From: Halostella litorea
GTDB lineage: Archaea > Halobacteriota > Halobacteria > Halobacteriales > Natronoarchaeaceae
Length of the DNA: 64,000 nucleotides
Assembly (NCBI RefSeq): GCF_004785955.1
Contig: NZ_SJER01000005.1
Coordinates: forward strand, 279,463 to 343,462
Direction of reading: 5' to 3'
The notes below the pieces were generated by a model. The model worked only from the letters and a program-made list of their open reading frames with translations, was not told the origin of the DNA and made no database searches. Below are positions 47,053-55,400 of the stretch, in pieces. The stretch's first letter is position 1, and every line of letters begins with the position of its first letter. The position numbers were made by a program, and so were the translations under genes.

Positions 47053-48276
47053 TTATAGTCCTTTTCGCCGACGCCGGCGGACGATAGCGGCCCCGAGCAG
47101 CAGCGGCACGCCGATCGCCAGCCCGGACGCCGAGGTTTGCAGCGTCGACGGGTCAATCAGGTCGGCGCTGTCGGTGCCGACGGCCACGGTGCCCGCGTCG
47201 GTGCCGCTGACGTCGACGTCGACGCGCCCTTCGCTCCGGAACGCGCGCTCGAACGTCACGGAGCGGCGCTCCCCGGCCGGGACGGTGACCCGCTGGCTGT
47301 CGACGACGACCCCATCGACGACGAGTTCCGCGGTGAACGTGCCGTCGGCCGCACCGTCGTTGGCCACCGTCGCCGTCACCGTGACCGACTCGCCGACCGC
47401 GGCCGCGTCGGAGCCGACCGACGCGTTCGACACCGCGAACGCCGGCGACGGGCCGTCCCGCTCCAGCACCTCGACCGTCCCGAGGTCGCTGTCGCCGACG
47501 GCGAGCGCGTACTCACCGGCCCGCTCGAACCGGCGCTCGAACGTCACGGTGGTGCTCGCGTCGGCACCGACCCGCACCTGGCGTTCGTCGACGGTCACCC
47601 CGTCGACCCGGAACGGCACCGTCACCGTCACGCTCCGGTTCTTGCGGTTCGTGACGGTCGTCGTCGCCGTGACCGCCTCGCCGGCCGTCAGTTCGCGGTC
47701 GTCGACGCGTCCGTCGACGAACACGAGCGCGTCGTCGGCCAGGTCGACCCCGTCGAAGTCGGACTCGTCCGCGCCGGAGCCGGCCAGGTCGCCCATGTCG
47801 ACCTCCGTCTCGTCGACCGCCTCGCCGTCGGGCGACAGCGCGAGGACGGTCACCGAGGACAGCGACACGTCGTCGCGGCCCCGCGTGTCGACTTCGACGC
47901 CCACCGCCAGCGACTCACCGGGCTGGAGCAGGACCGCGTCCTCCCGGCTGTCTATCGCGTCGGCGGGATTCCCGCCGCGGTAGACGGTAACCGCCGCGGA
48001 GTCGTGGACGACCGCCACGCGGAGCGGTTCCTCGTCGGCGGTGACGGTGAACACGCGGTCCGCGGTGGTGACGGCCTCGGCGTTCAGGTCGTCGAGTTCG
48101 ACGGCGAGTTCGCCGTCCTCGACGGTCGCGTACGCGCCGTTCGGCCCGTCATGGGGCGCGAGGGAGATGGCCCCCACGTCGTCGGTCTCGGGGTCGTCGA
48201 CCGCGACGGCGGCCGCCGTCGGGACTGCGAGTCCCGCGAGAAGGAGGGCGACGACGGCAAGGGCGTTGAGTCGCAC
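47053..48276 (-). CDS. Secreted surface protein with CARDB-like domains and C-terminal anchor helix
   Basis: A 407-residue protein with a Sec leader (residues 1-23, MRLNALAVVALLLAGLAVPTA) and two immunoglobulin-like CARDB repeats: about 185-262 (ELTAGEAVTATTTVTNRKNRSVTVTVPFRVDGVTVDERQVRV) and about 275-365 (AAVGESVTVTATVANDGAADGTFTAELVVDGVVVDSQRVTV). The end TLQTSASGLAIGVPLLLGAAIVRRRRRKGL is a membrane anchor with a basic stop. It probably sits on the outer membrane face. As first gene of the signal peptidase operon it is the likely local client or partner. Confidence 0.75.
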   Translation of the reverse strand: MRLNALAVVALLLAGLAVPTAAAVAVDDPETDDVGAISLAPHDGPNGAYATVEDGELAVELDDLNAEAVTTADRVFTVTADEEPLRVAVVHDSAAVTVYRGGNPADAIDSREDAVLLQPGESLAVGVEVDTRGRDDVSLSSVTVLALSPDGEAVDETEVDMGDLAGSGADESDFDGVDLADDALVFVDGRVDDRELTAGEAVTATTTVTNRKNRSVTVTVPFRVDGVTVDERQVRVGADASTTVTFERRFERAGEYALAVGDSDLGTVEVLERDGPSPAFAVSNASVGSDAAAVGESVTVTATVANDGAADGTFTAELVVDGVVVDSQRVTVPAGERRSVTFERAFRSEGRVDVDVSGTDAGTVAVGTDSADLIDPSTLQTSASGLAIGVPLLLGAAIVRRRRRKGL

Positions 48277-48304
48277 GTGTATCTACACAATAGGAAGGGG
48301 TTAC

Positions 48305-48315
48305 CTTTGTATTAG
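48305..48315 (-). promoter_or_regulatory. CTAATACAAAG motif upstream of the CARDB/signal peptidase operon
   Basis: The minus strand reads CTAATACAAAG about 30-40 bases before the CARDB start. The same 11 bases occur upstream of the DUF1102-type gene at 50882-50892. The AT-rich core suits a TATA box, and the shared extra bases suggest a common regulator. Confidence 0.5.
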
Positions 48316-48411
48316 GTCGCGTGAAGCGGTGAAGGGATAGCTTGAGCGCCGAGACGACGCGCGTATTGCCCGGCTTGAAACCGGGGAGAACCGGCCCGCC
48401 GGCAGGACCGA

Positions 48412-50253
48412 TCAGAGCGTCAACCAGTCGGCGACGAGTCGCGACATCGGAAGCGCGAACCGCGACGAGTACTGGAAGTAGAGGAACGCCGACAGGAAGA
48501 GATACGTCGTCGTTACCGCGCCGGCGAACCCGACCAGAACGGCACCGAGCCGTTCGTACCCGTCGTAGAACGTCGAAAGCACGCTCCAGTAGAGCACGAG
48601 CGCGGCCGCGGTGATTGCCACGCGGGCGTGGAGCTGGACCGCCTCGCCGACTTCTCCCGTCGTCGCGGTGACGACGAGCGCGAAAAGCGTTCCGCCGACG
48701 ACGACGAACCCGGCGTAACTCGCAGCGAGCAAGCGCCCCTGCGTCCGGACGAGGTTCCGAACGACGCTGAGTCGCGCAAGGAAGTAGACACAGAGGGGAT
48801 ACAGCGGGTGGAGATACCGGACCGTGAACGACACGTGGATCGGGAGCCGCGGCACGTACATCACGACCAGCAGTGAGAGGTAGACGACCGCCAGCAGGTC
48901 CGTCGCGCGTTTCGGATCCCGCCGGACGGACCGAACAACGGAGTTCCACTCACGTCCGCTTCGGGCCCGGATCCGTCGATACAGGACGGCCGGACCGACG
49001 AAGAGGATTCCCGCCAACGGCATCGACTCCACGATCGAGAGGTTGACCGACTGCGTGCCGTAGCGGTGGAGTCCGAGACCGTGGCCGCTCCGGACGACCA
49101 CGCCGAAGAGCCGGCCGGGGTCCAGTAGCGCCCCGACGCTTCCGGACATGTACTCGACGAAGACGACGGCTTTCTCACCGGCGGCCGCCGCGATGGCGAC
49201 GAGTGGTGCAAGCGTGATCCCGCCCCCGCCGTTTCCGCTGCTTCCCCCGGCTGTCCCGTTCGCCGCACCGGCCGATCCACCCCCGCCAGCGAGCGCGGAC
49301 GTGTTCCCGTCGAACTGCGGGAGGGCTCGCGGTGGTTCAAACGGGTTCCCCGAGATCAGGGCGTTAGTGATGAAAAGCGGGAGCAGGGAAACGAAGAAGA
49401 CGACGCCGACCACCGCGAGGTGTCGCGGATCGTTCGAACGCGCGGTGAGCACGTCGACGGTTCCGAGTGCGACGAACAATATGAGTCCTTCCGGAGCGTG
49501 GAGCCACGTCGCGAGACCGACAGGAACGTACGAGAGCGCCCGGAATTTCGTCGCTTCACAGACGTTCGGTGCGTCCCGGCTCCGGTAGAAGCAGTACAGC
49601 GTCGCGACGACGAACAGCGCCGAGAAGCTGTGGCGTTTGGGGATCGTCGCCCAGAAGCCAACGGGCGTGGCGAGAGCCGTGGAGAGGCCGGCGAACACGC
49701 CGACACGGTCGTCGTACATTCGTGCGGTGAGTTTGTAGACGAACACCGCGACGAGCGCGGCGGCGACTACAGTCGAGAGTTGGAACGCCAGCAACGCGTG
49801 CCACTCCGGATCGATCGGTTGTGCGAAGTACGCGTTGACGGCAAACAGGAGAGCTGCGGTCAGTCCCCCGCCGACCATCCCTTCCAGTCGGTAGCCGTAT
49901 CGCGTCCCGATATTGGTAATGAGGAGGAACAGCAGGGCCGACCAGATCAACGGGAGCGTCACCGACGGGTTGACCAGTGTCGAACTCACCGAAAGAAACC
50001 ACAGGAACGGTAGCGAGAGGTAGGCGTGGGCGTAGTTTCGTCCGTATAACTGGCCCTCGATGACGACCATCCCGGGCGTGTTACCGTTTTCGGGGCCGTG
50101 TACGAATTGATCGACGTGGAGATGTCCATCTGCGACAGCAACCAGCGTGTTCAAGGTGGTATAATTATCAGTAAATCCGATGCCAATTGGAACGAGGGAG
50201 AGGAAAACCGCCAATATTCCTAAGAATAGTACGCTTTCGCTGTTTTTATACAT
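48412..50253 (-). CDS. Large multi-pass membrane protein, GT-C glycosyltransferase-like
   Basis: A 613-residue protein with around twelve transmembrane helices. A short loop between the first two helices carries FTDNYTTLNTLVAVADGHLHVDQFVHGPENGNTPGMVVIEGQLYGRNYAHAYLS, a conserved-looking outer loop with Asp and His. A Gly/Asn/Ser-rich stretch (about residues 330-360) breaks the helices. Topology and loop resemble GT-C lipid-linked sugar transferases, but no DxD motif is certain. Overall AT content is higher than in core genes nearby. It may modify secreted proteins of this cluster; this is inference. Confidence 0.6.
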   Translation of the reverse strand: MYKNSESVLFLGILAVFLSLVPIGIGFTDNYTTLNTLVAVADGHLHVDQFVHGPENGNTPGMVVIEGQLYGRNYAHAYLSLPFLWFLSVSSTLVNPSVTLPLIWSALLFLLITNIGTRYGYRLEGMVGGGLTAALLFAVNAYFAQPIDPEWHALLAFQLSTVVAAALVAVFVYKLTARMYDDRVGVFAGLSTALATPVGFWATIPKRHSFSALFVVATLYCFYRSRDAPNVCEATKFRALSYVPVGLATWLHAPEGLILFVALGTVDVLTARSNDPRHLAVVGVVFFVSLLPLFITNALISGNPFEPPRALPQFDGNTSALAGGGGSAGAANGTAGGSSGNGGGGITLAPLVAIAAAAGEKAVVFVEYMSGSVGALLDPGRLFGVVVRSGHGLGLHRYGTQSVNLSIVESMPLAGILFVGPAVLYRRIRARSGREWNSVVRSVRRDPKRATDLLAVVYLSLLVVMYVPRLPIHVSFTVRYLHPLYPLCVYFLARLSVVRNLVRTQGRLLAASYAGFVVVGGTLFALVVTATTGEVGEAVQLHARVAITAAALVLYWSVLSTFYDGYERLGAVLVGFAGAVTTTYLFLSAFLYFQYSSRFALPMSRLVADWLTL

Positions 50254-50324
50254 GTGATAGAAGGGTAGAGAGCGGCCTCGTAGATATATGTCACACAGCC
50301 AATTAGGTCCGAAAGGGTAGTGGC

Positions 50325-50822
50325 TTATCTGCTCGTATCGGTCGCAGTGATCGTGATGTCGGGATCGGATCCGGGGAGGTTGTAGCTCTTCAGATCGACT
50401 TTCACGTCGAAACTCTGGTTTCCACCGTCTGCTGATAGCGTAGCGGGAGTATCCGAGAGCTTGTTAGTACCACCGTTCCCGTCGCCATATTCGAAGGAGA
50501 GCGCATCCGGCATGTTGCTAACCTTAACGTTGACTTCGTTACTGCCCGCATTCCTGATAGTCAACGCGGAGTCAAAGGTCGTGATCGCGTTTTCGTTGAG
50601 GGAGGAGATATCTAGCTGGATCTGGTCTCCCCCGGTATTACTTAGCCCACTGTAGTTTCCGTCGATCGAGAGCTGAAGCAGGGCGTTGGAGTCGTCAGCA
50701 GTATTGATGCTCACCGTCCGGTCCGCCTCCACCTGACTAAACGCGCCCGACCCGAACGCCGCGCCGCCGCCAACTACTGCTGTACCCAGTCCGATCAAGA
50801 CGTTGCGTCGATTCATTCTCAT
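50325..50822 (-). CDS. DUF1102-type secreted protein with SipW-like/Tat signal
   Basis: A 165-residue protein. The leader MNRRNVLIGLGTAVVGGGAAFGSGAFSQVEADRTVSI combines a twin-arginine start with the FSQVEADR ending typical of SipW-dependent signals. The mature part is a beta-rich domain beginning RTVSINTADDSNALLQLSID, low in Cys and rich in Asn, Ser and Thr. Two starts (50822, 50816) are possible. SipW-type substrates in bacteria include fibre proteins such as TasA. Its AT content is higher than that of most genes in the window. Confidence 0.75.
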   Translation of the reverse strand: MRMNRRNVLIGLGTAVVGGGAAFGSGAFSQVEADRTVSINTADDSNALLQLSIDGNYSGLSNTGGDQIQLDISSLNENAITTFDSALTIRNAGSNEVNVKVSNMPDALSFEYGDGNGGTNKLSDTPATLSADGGNQSFDVKVDLKSYNLPGSDPDITITATDTSR

Positions 50823-50881
50823 TGTTGTTGTCTCCGACGCACGGGTAGTCCGTGCTTATCCGAGCAATGGGTACCCTACCA

Positions 50882-50892
50882 CTTTGTATTAG
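50882..50892 (-). promoter_or_regulatory. CTAATACAAAG motif upstream of the DUF1102-type gene
   Basis: This is the second copy of the 11-base motif on the minus strand, 60-70 bases before the start. Flanking DNA (50922-50959) also repeats a CTTGAA...GGGGAAAACCGG pattern that occurs at 48374-48394 near the other copy. Confidence 0.45.
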
Positions 50893-51032
50893 TGAGCTTG
50901 ACTACACTTCACACCGGCCCTGAACCGGGCGAAACCAGCCCTTGAACGGGGAAAACCGGTAGTCGAAAACGATCAACGCCGGGAGAGCCGAAAGGGATAT
51001 GTCACGTCGAATAGTTGACTCAGATATAGAAA

Positions 51033-51569
51033 ATGGCGACGCAAGGCGGTGGCCTATCCGACAAGGACGAACTCTTCTCGATCCTGAGCAACCACCGCCG
51101 TCGCTACACGATCCAGTTCTGCAAGCAGGAGGAGGGGGCAGTGACGCTGTCGGACCTGGCCGAGCAAGTCGCCGCGTGGGAGGAGGAAAAGACCGTCTCT
51201 GAGATCACCTCCGCCGAGCGCAAGCGTGTCTACACGTCGCTTCAGCAGACGCACCTGCCGACGCTTGCGGACGCGGGGATGATCGAGTACGAGGACCACG
51301 AGATCGAACTCACCGATGCCGCCGACGAGTTGGACGTGTACATGGACGTCGTACCGGAGGACTCCATCCCGTGGGGCGTGTACTACCTGGGTCTCTCCGT
51401 CGTGGGCGGCGGTGTGCTGGGGGCCGTCGGTCTCGGACTCCTCCCGACGGAACCGATCCCGGAACTCGGCTGGGCGGCGGTCGTGCTCGGCCTCTTCGCC
51501 GTATCGGCTGTCGTCCACATCGTACAGAACCGTCGGATGCGACTGGGCGAGATGGAGCGACCGCCGTGA
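51033..51569 (+). CDS. Membrane-tethered HTH regulator (DUF7344-type)
   Basis: A 178-residue protein. Residues 9-110 form a winged HTH domain: DKDELFSILSNHRRRYTIQFCKQEEGAVTLSDLAEQVAAWEEEK, with RKRVYTSLQQTHLPTLADAGMIEYEDHEIELTDAADEL as the second half. Two transmembrane helices (about 120-145 and 150-170) follow. This is the DUF7344 layout found across haloarchaea. It overlaps the next gene by GTGA, so a membrane regulator and a secreted protein are made together; it probably senses envelope state and controls the divergent genes. Confidence 0.75.
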   Translation: MATQGGGLSDKDELFSILSNHRRRYTIQFCKQEEGAVTLSDLAEQVAAWEEEKTVSEITSAERKRVYTSLQQTHLPTLADAGMIEYEDHEIELTDAADELDVYMDVVPEDSIPWGVYYLGLSVVGGGVLGAVGLGLLPTEPIPELGWAAVVLGLFAVSAVVHIVQNRRMRLGEMERPP

Positions 51570-52114
51570 ACGGGCTACAACGCGCCGGAATCGCGTTGCT
51601 CGTCTGTGGGGCGCTCGTCTTCCTTGCGCCCAGCGGGGCGTTCAGTTCGACCGTCGCCGAACGGGGTACGACGGTACAGACCGCCAGCGACGCGAACGCG
51701 CTGGTTGGGATCGAGTATCCGGCCGCAGAGGACGGAACACGGACAGTCCAATTGGAAAGTGGTCAGGCCGATGAAGGAGGCGGATGTTTTTTTGTCTGTT
51801 CTGATTACGAATATAACAATATCGGTATAACACTATTTACCGACCAAACAGGGGCATCGAATTTAGCCGTAGATCAGATCGAGGTTAGCAATACGAACGG
51901 CGATATGATTGGCGGAGAGGGATTACGGGAAGAACAACCTGAAAACGGGATGCAAGCCATCCGTGGTGACTTTCGATGCAGTTCTTCAGGGATTTTTGGC
52001 TCAGGTGATCAGCAGCACGATTCAACGAATATAACCGTTTCATTAGAGGCAAGCAATCAGAATCTCACGGTTTCGTTGGACCGGGAAATCACAGTCGAGT
52101 GTGTTCAGGACTGA
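51566..52114 (+). CDS. SipW-signal-type secreted protein, coupled to the HTH regulator
   Basis: A 182-residue protein starting at GTG 51566. A hydrophobic leader (about residues 6-25) leads to FSSTVAERGTTVQTASDANALVGIEYP, which aligns with the DUF1102 protein at 50325 (RTVSINTADDSNALLQLSID): same spacing from leader, same DxNAL core. Four cysteines are present (CFFVCSDYEY, then DFRCSSSG and ITVECVQD), enough for two disulfides. The second half of the gene is clearly AT-rich with long T and A runs near 51780-51850, unlike the first half. Confidence 0.7.
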   Translation: MNGLQRAGIALLVCGALVFLAPSGAFSSTVAERGTTVQTASDANALVGIEYPAAEDGTRTVQLESGQADEGGGCFFVCSDYEYNNIGITLFTDQTGASNLAVDQIEVSNTNGDMIGGEGLREEQPENGMQAIRGDFRCSSSGIFGSGDQQHDSTNITVSLEASNQNLTVSLDREITVECVQD

Positions 52115-52182
52115 ACCAAACTGCCGGTTGGCATTATTCACTCATTCGTGATTCCGTGAACCTACCACAGTACGCCCCCGCG

Positions 52183-52402
52183 GAAACACCAAACCCGATC
52201 CCGCGGATACCACGCCCATAACCCTACAGATTGGCGTATTCAGCTATCGGTTCATGGGCAAAGCCCACGCGAACGCGCCGGCGCGGCTGCCGATATTCTT
52301 CCCGGGCGCGCCGGACGTGGAGCGCGACGTGTTCATCGACCGCGATGAGGGGACGCTAGCGGATGCGGGCGTTCCCGCTGGAAACGCCTTCAGCGACCGA
52401 TA
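52183..52402 (+). pseudogene. Truncated copy of the promoter and 5' end of the Gfo/Idh gene at 56774
   Basis: From 52218 the frame reads TLQIGVFSYRFMGKAHANAPARLPIFFPGAPDVERDVF, matching TLQVGVLGYRFMGKAHANALARLPMFFPDAPDVERDVL of the intact gene. The start codon has become ATA. After TLADA the match jumps to GVPAGNAFS, so about 85 codons are missing; the short GGACGC-type repeat at both edges of the gap in the intact copy suggests how it was lost. Similarity ends near 52402. About 35 bases of promoter (GAAACAC...) are also duplicated. The copies differ at many sites, so the event is not recent, or the copy came from a related strain. This explains most of the otherwise gene-free DNA at 52115-52445. 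Confidence 0.8.
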
Positions 52403-52445
52403 TCGGTGCGGCCGACCGACACCGGGGATATCGATCCTGACGACC

Positions 52446-55400
52446 TCAGGATCGGCCCGACCGATACCGTCCAGCACCGACGATCAGGACGAGGGCGAGC
52501 AGCGCGACGACGATCCCGAATCCACCGAGTTCGACGTTGGCGTCGTCTTCGTCGTCATCGTCGGTAACGTTGTTGTCACCGTCCGTAACGCTGCCGTCAT
52601 CGGCACCGGCATCGTCCTCCGAGTTGTCCCCCTCCTCGTCGGTGGACATGTCGTCGGTCGAGGTCCCGTCGGCGGTGTCCTCTTGGCTGTCCTCGGTGAC
52701 GTTGATCTGACCGACGGTCACGTCGTTTACCTGCATCTCGTAGCGACCCGGCTGGTCAAAGGTGCGGACGAAGTCGACCACGACGGTGCGGTTGGCGGGG
52801 ACGGTCGCGGTCTTGCGGTCGATTACCTCCCCGTTGGCGCTGAGTTGGGCCTCGTAGGTCCCGTTTGCGCCGCCGGTGTTAGTGACGAACGCCTGAATGC
52901 GCACGTCTTCGCCGGTCGTCGCCGCCTCGACGTCGGTTTCGGTGTCGGTGATAGCGAGGTCGGCCGTCTTGGCCGCGACCGTCCACTCCGAGAACCGATC
53001 GCCCGTGGTCCGGAGGACGAGTTCGCCATCCTCCCGTCCCACGACTCGGGTAGGCCGCTCCTCCCATCGATCCAGTTCCTCGTTGTACCGGTACATCGCG
53101 ATGTTCTCGGGCTTCGACTCCAGCCCATCGAGTTCCTCCTGGTCGACCTGGAACGTGAACTGGCTCTCCTCGATGTTCGCGTTGTCGACGCTGGCGTTGA
53201 CACTGACGTATCCCAGTTCCTCCGTACCCTCGGATGGCAACTCGGCGTCGGGCGTCGAGTTGAGCGGTTCGGAACTGGCTTCGACGTCGAGCGAGAGGCT
53301 CCCGTTCTGAGCGGGAGTGAGCGCCACCTCGTCGAGTTCGAAGTGCTGCTCTCGCTGGGGGGCCGGCACGTCGACCCCGATCCGCTGTCCCGCGATGGCG
53401 TTCTGGACGGAACTCTGGACCGATGTACCGGTTTCGCTGGACTCGTTTTCGCTCTGGACGGTCGTTTCTGCCTCGTCGTCATTGTCGGCTGCATCGTCGC
53501 TGCCTTCATCGTCGTCGAATTCGTCGTCACCCGAAGACGGCACGGAGCCACCCGAATCATCGGAGTCGTCCGTGACTGTGATCGTCCGTGTGAACGTGCC
53601 GGTGTTGCCGTCCGCGTCGGTCACACGGAGGGTGACGTTTTCCTGACGGGCGCTGTCGTACTGGAAGCGGAAGTCCGGGTCGCTGGAGTTGGAGTCGAAG
53701 CTACTGTCGCCCACGAAATCCCACTCGTACTTGACGATCTTGTTGTTCGGATCCGTACTGTTCGACGCGTTGAACGTGATGAACTCGCCCGCGTGGCCCG
53801 GCTGTGGCGACGTCGTGAACGTCGCATTGGGTGCTCCCTGTTTGACGGTGATCGTCTGGGTGTAGGTGTCGGTGTCACCGCTCTCGTCAGTGACACGGAG
53901 AGTGACGTTTTCCTGACGGGCGGAGTCGTACAGGAAGCGGAAGTCGGGGTTGCTGGAGTTGGAGTCGAAGCTACTGTTGCCAACGAAATCCCACTCGTAC
54001 TTGACGATGTTATCGTTGGGGTCGGTGCTATTCGACGCGTTGAACGTGATGAACTCGCCCGCATAGGCCGGACGGGGCGAGGCTGTAAACGTCGCGTTGG
54101 GCGCTTCCCGTTTGACGGTGATCGTTCGTGTGAACGTGTCCGTGTTTCCATCCGCGTCGGTCACACGAAGGGTGATGTTCTCCTGGCGGGCGGAGTCGTA
54201 CTTGAAGCGGAAGTCCGACTCGCTGGAATTGGAGTCAAAGCTACTGTCGCCCACGAAATCCCACTCGTACTCGACGATCTTGTCGTTCGGATCTGTACTG
54301 TTCGACGCGTTGAACGTGATGAACTCCCCTGCGTAACCCGGCTGTGGCGACGTGGTGAACGTCGCGTTGGGTGCTCCCTGTTCGACGGTGATCGTCTGGG
54401 TGTAGGTGTCAGTGTTGCCGCTCTCGTCGGTCACGCGGAGGGTGACGTTCTCCTGACGGGCGCTGTCGTACTGGAAGCGGAAGTCGGGGTCGCTAGAGTT
54501 GGAGTCGAAGCTATTGTCGCCCACGAAGTCCCACTCGTACTCGACGATGTTTCCGTCGGGGTCGGTACTGTTCGACGCGTTGAACGTGATGAACTCGCCC
54601 GCATAGCCCGGACGCGGGGCGGCCGTGAAGGTCGCTGTCGGTGACTTGGAGGTGCTCGTAACCTCGACAGTTTGCTGGGTGGTGTTGGTGGTGCCGCCGT
54701 CGTCGGTGACACGCAGGGACACCGTGGTGGTGCCGTTGGTCGTGAAGCTGTGAGTGACGGACTCGCCGGTCTTCTCGTAGTTACCGTCGCCGTCGAAGTC
54801 CCACTCGTAGCTGACGACGCTGCCGTCCGAATCCGTCGAGTTGCTCGCGTCGAAGGTGACGTCCCCACCCACCGTCGGACTCGACGGCGAGTACGTGAAC
54901 GTCGCCGCTGGGGCCTGGTTGCTGGTGGACTCGCCGCCCCACGCCTGTACGTAGCCCTGGCGGTCGACGACGTAGACGTTCCCGTTTGCAACCGCGGGCG
55001 GGTAGTTGCCGATCCCCCCGGAGTAGTCCGACCAGACCTCACTGCCGTCGCTGGCATCGAACCCGCGGATGAACCCGTTGGCGTCCGTGACGTATATCAT
55101 TCCGTCGGCGACAGCCGGATAGCTCCGGTCGGTCCCGGACGTGCCCTCGACGAACAGTTTCGTCTGCCAGCGCTCCGTACCGGTACTGGCATCCAGCGCT
55201 TCCACCCGATAATCCTTGCTGTTGGCGTAGACCGTGCCGTTGGCGACCGATATCTTCGGGGTCCCCGTGGGCTTCTGGTCGGTGAAATTGGTAGTCCAGC
55301 TATTGGCGCCGCTGGCGGCATCGAACGCGTACACATAGCCATAGGAATCGATGCTGAGTCCGTCCTTAACCCGTCTCTCGACCGGCAGGTAGACGGTCCC

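Noticed and set aside
52254..54644. 796-codon plus-strand frame starting in the Gfo/Idh remnant
   Set aside because: Only its first 50 or so codons match the dehydrogenase; the rest is antisense to the PKD gene.
53578..54657. Regular repeats that might suggest a CRISPR array
   Set aside because: The 270-base units are coding and in frame, encoding PKD domains; there are no short repeat-spacer units.
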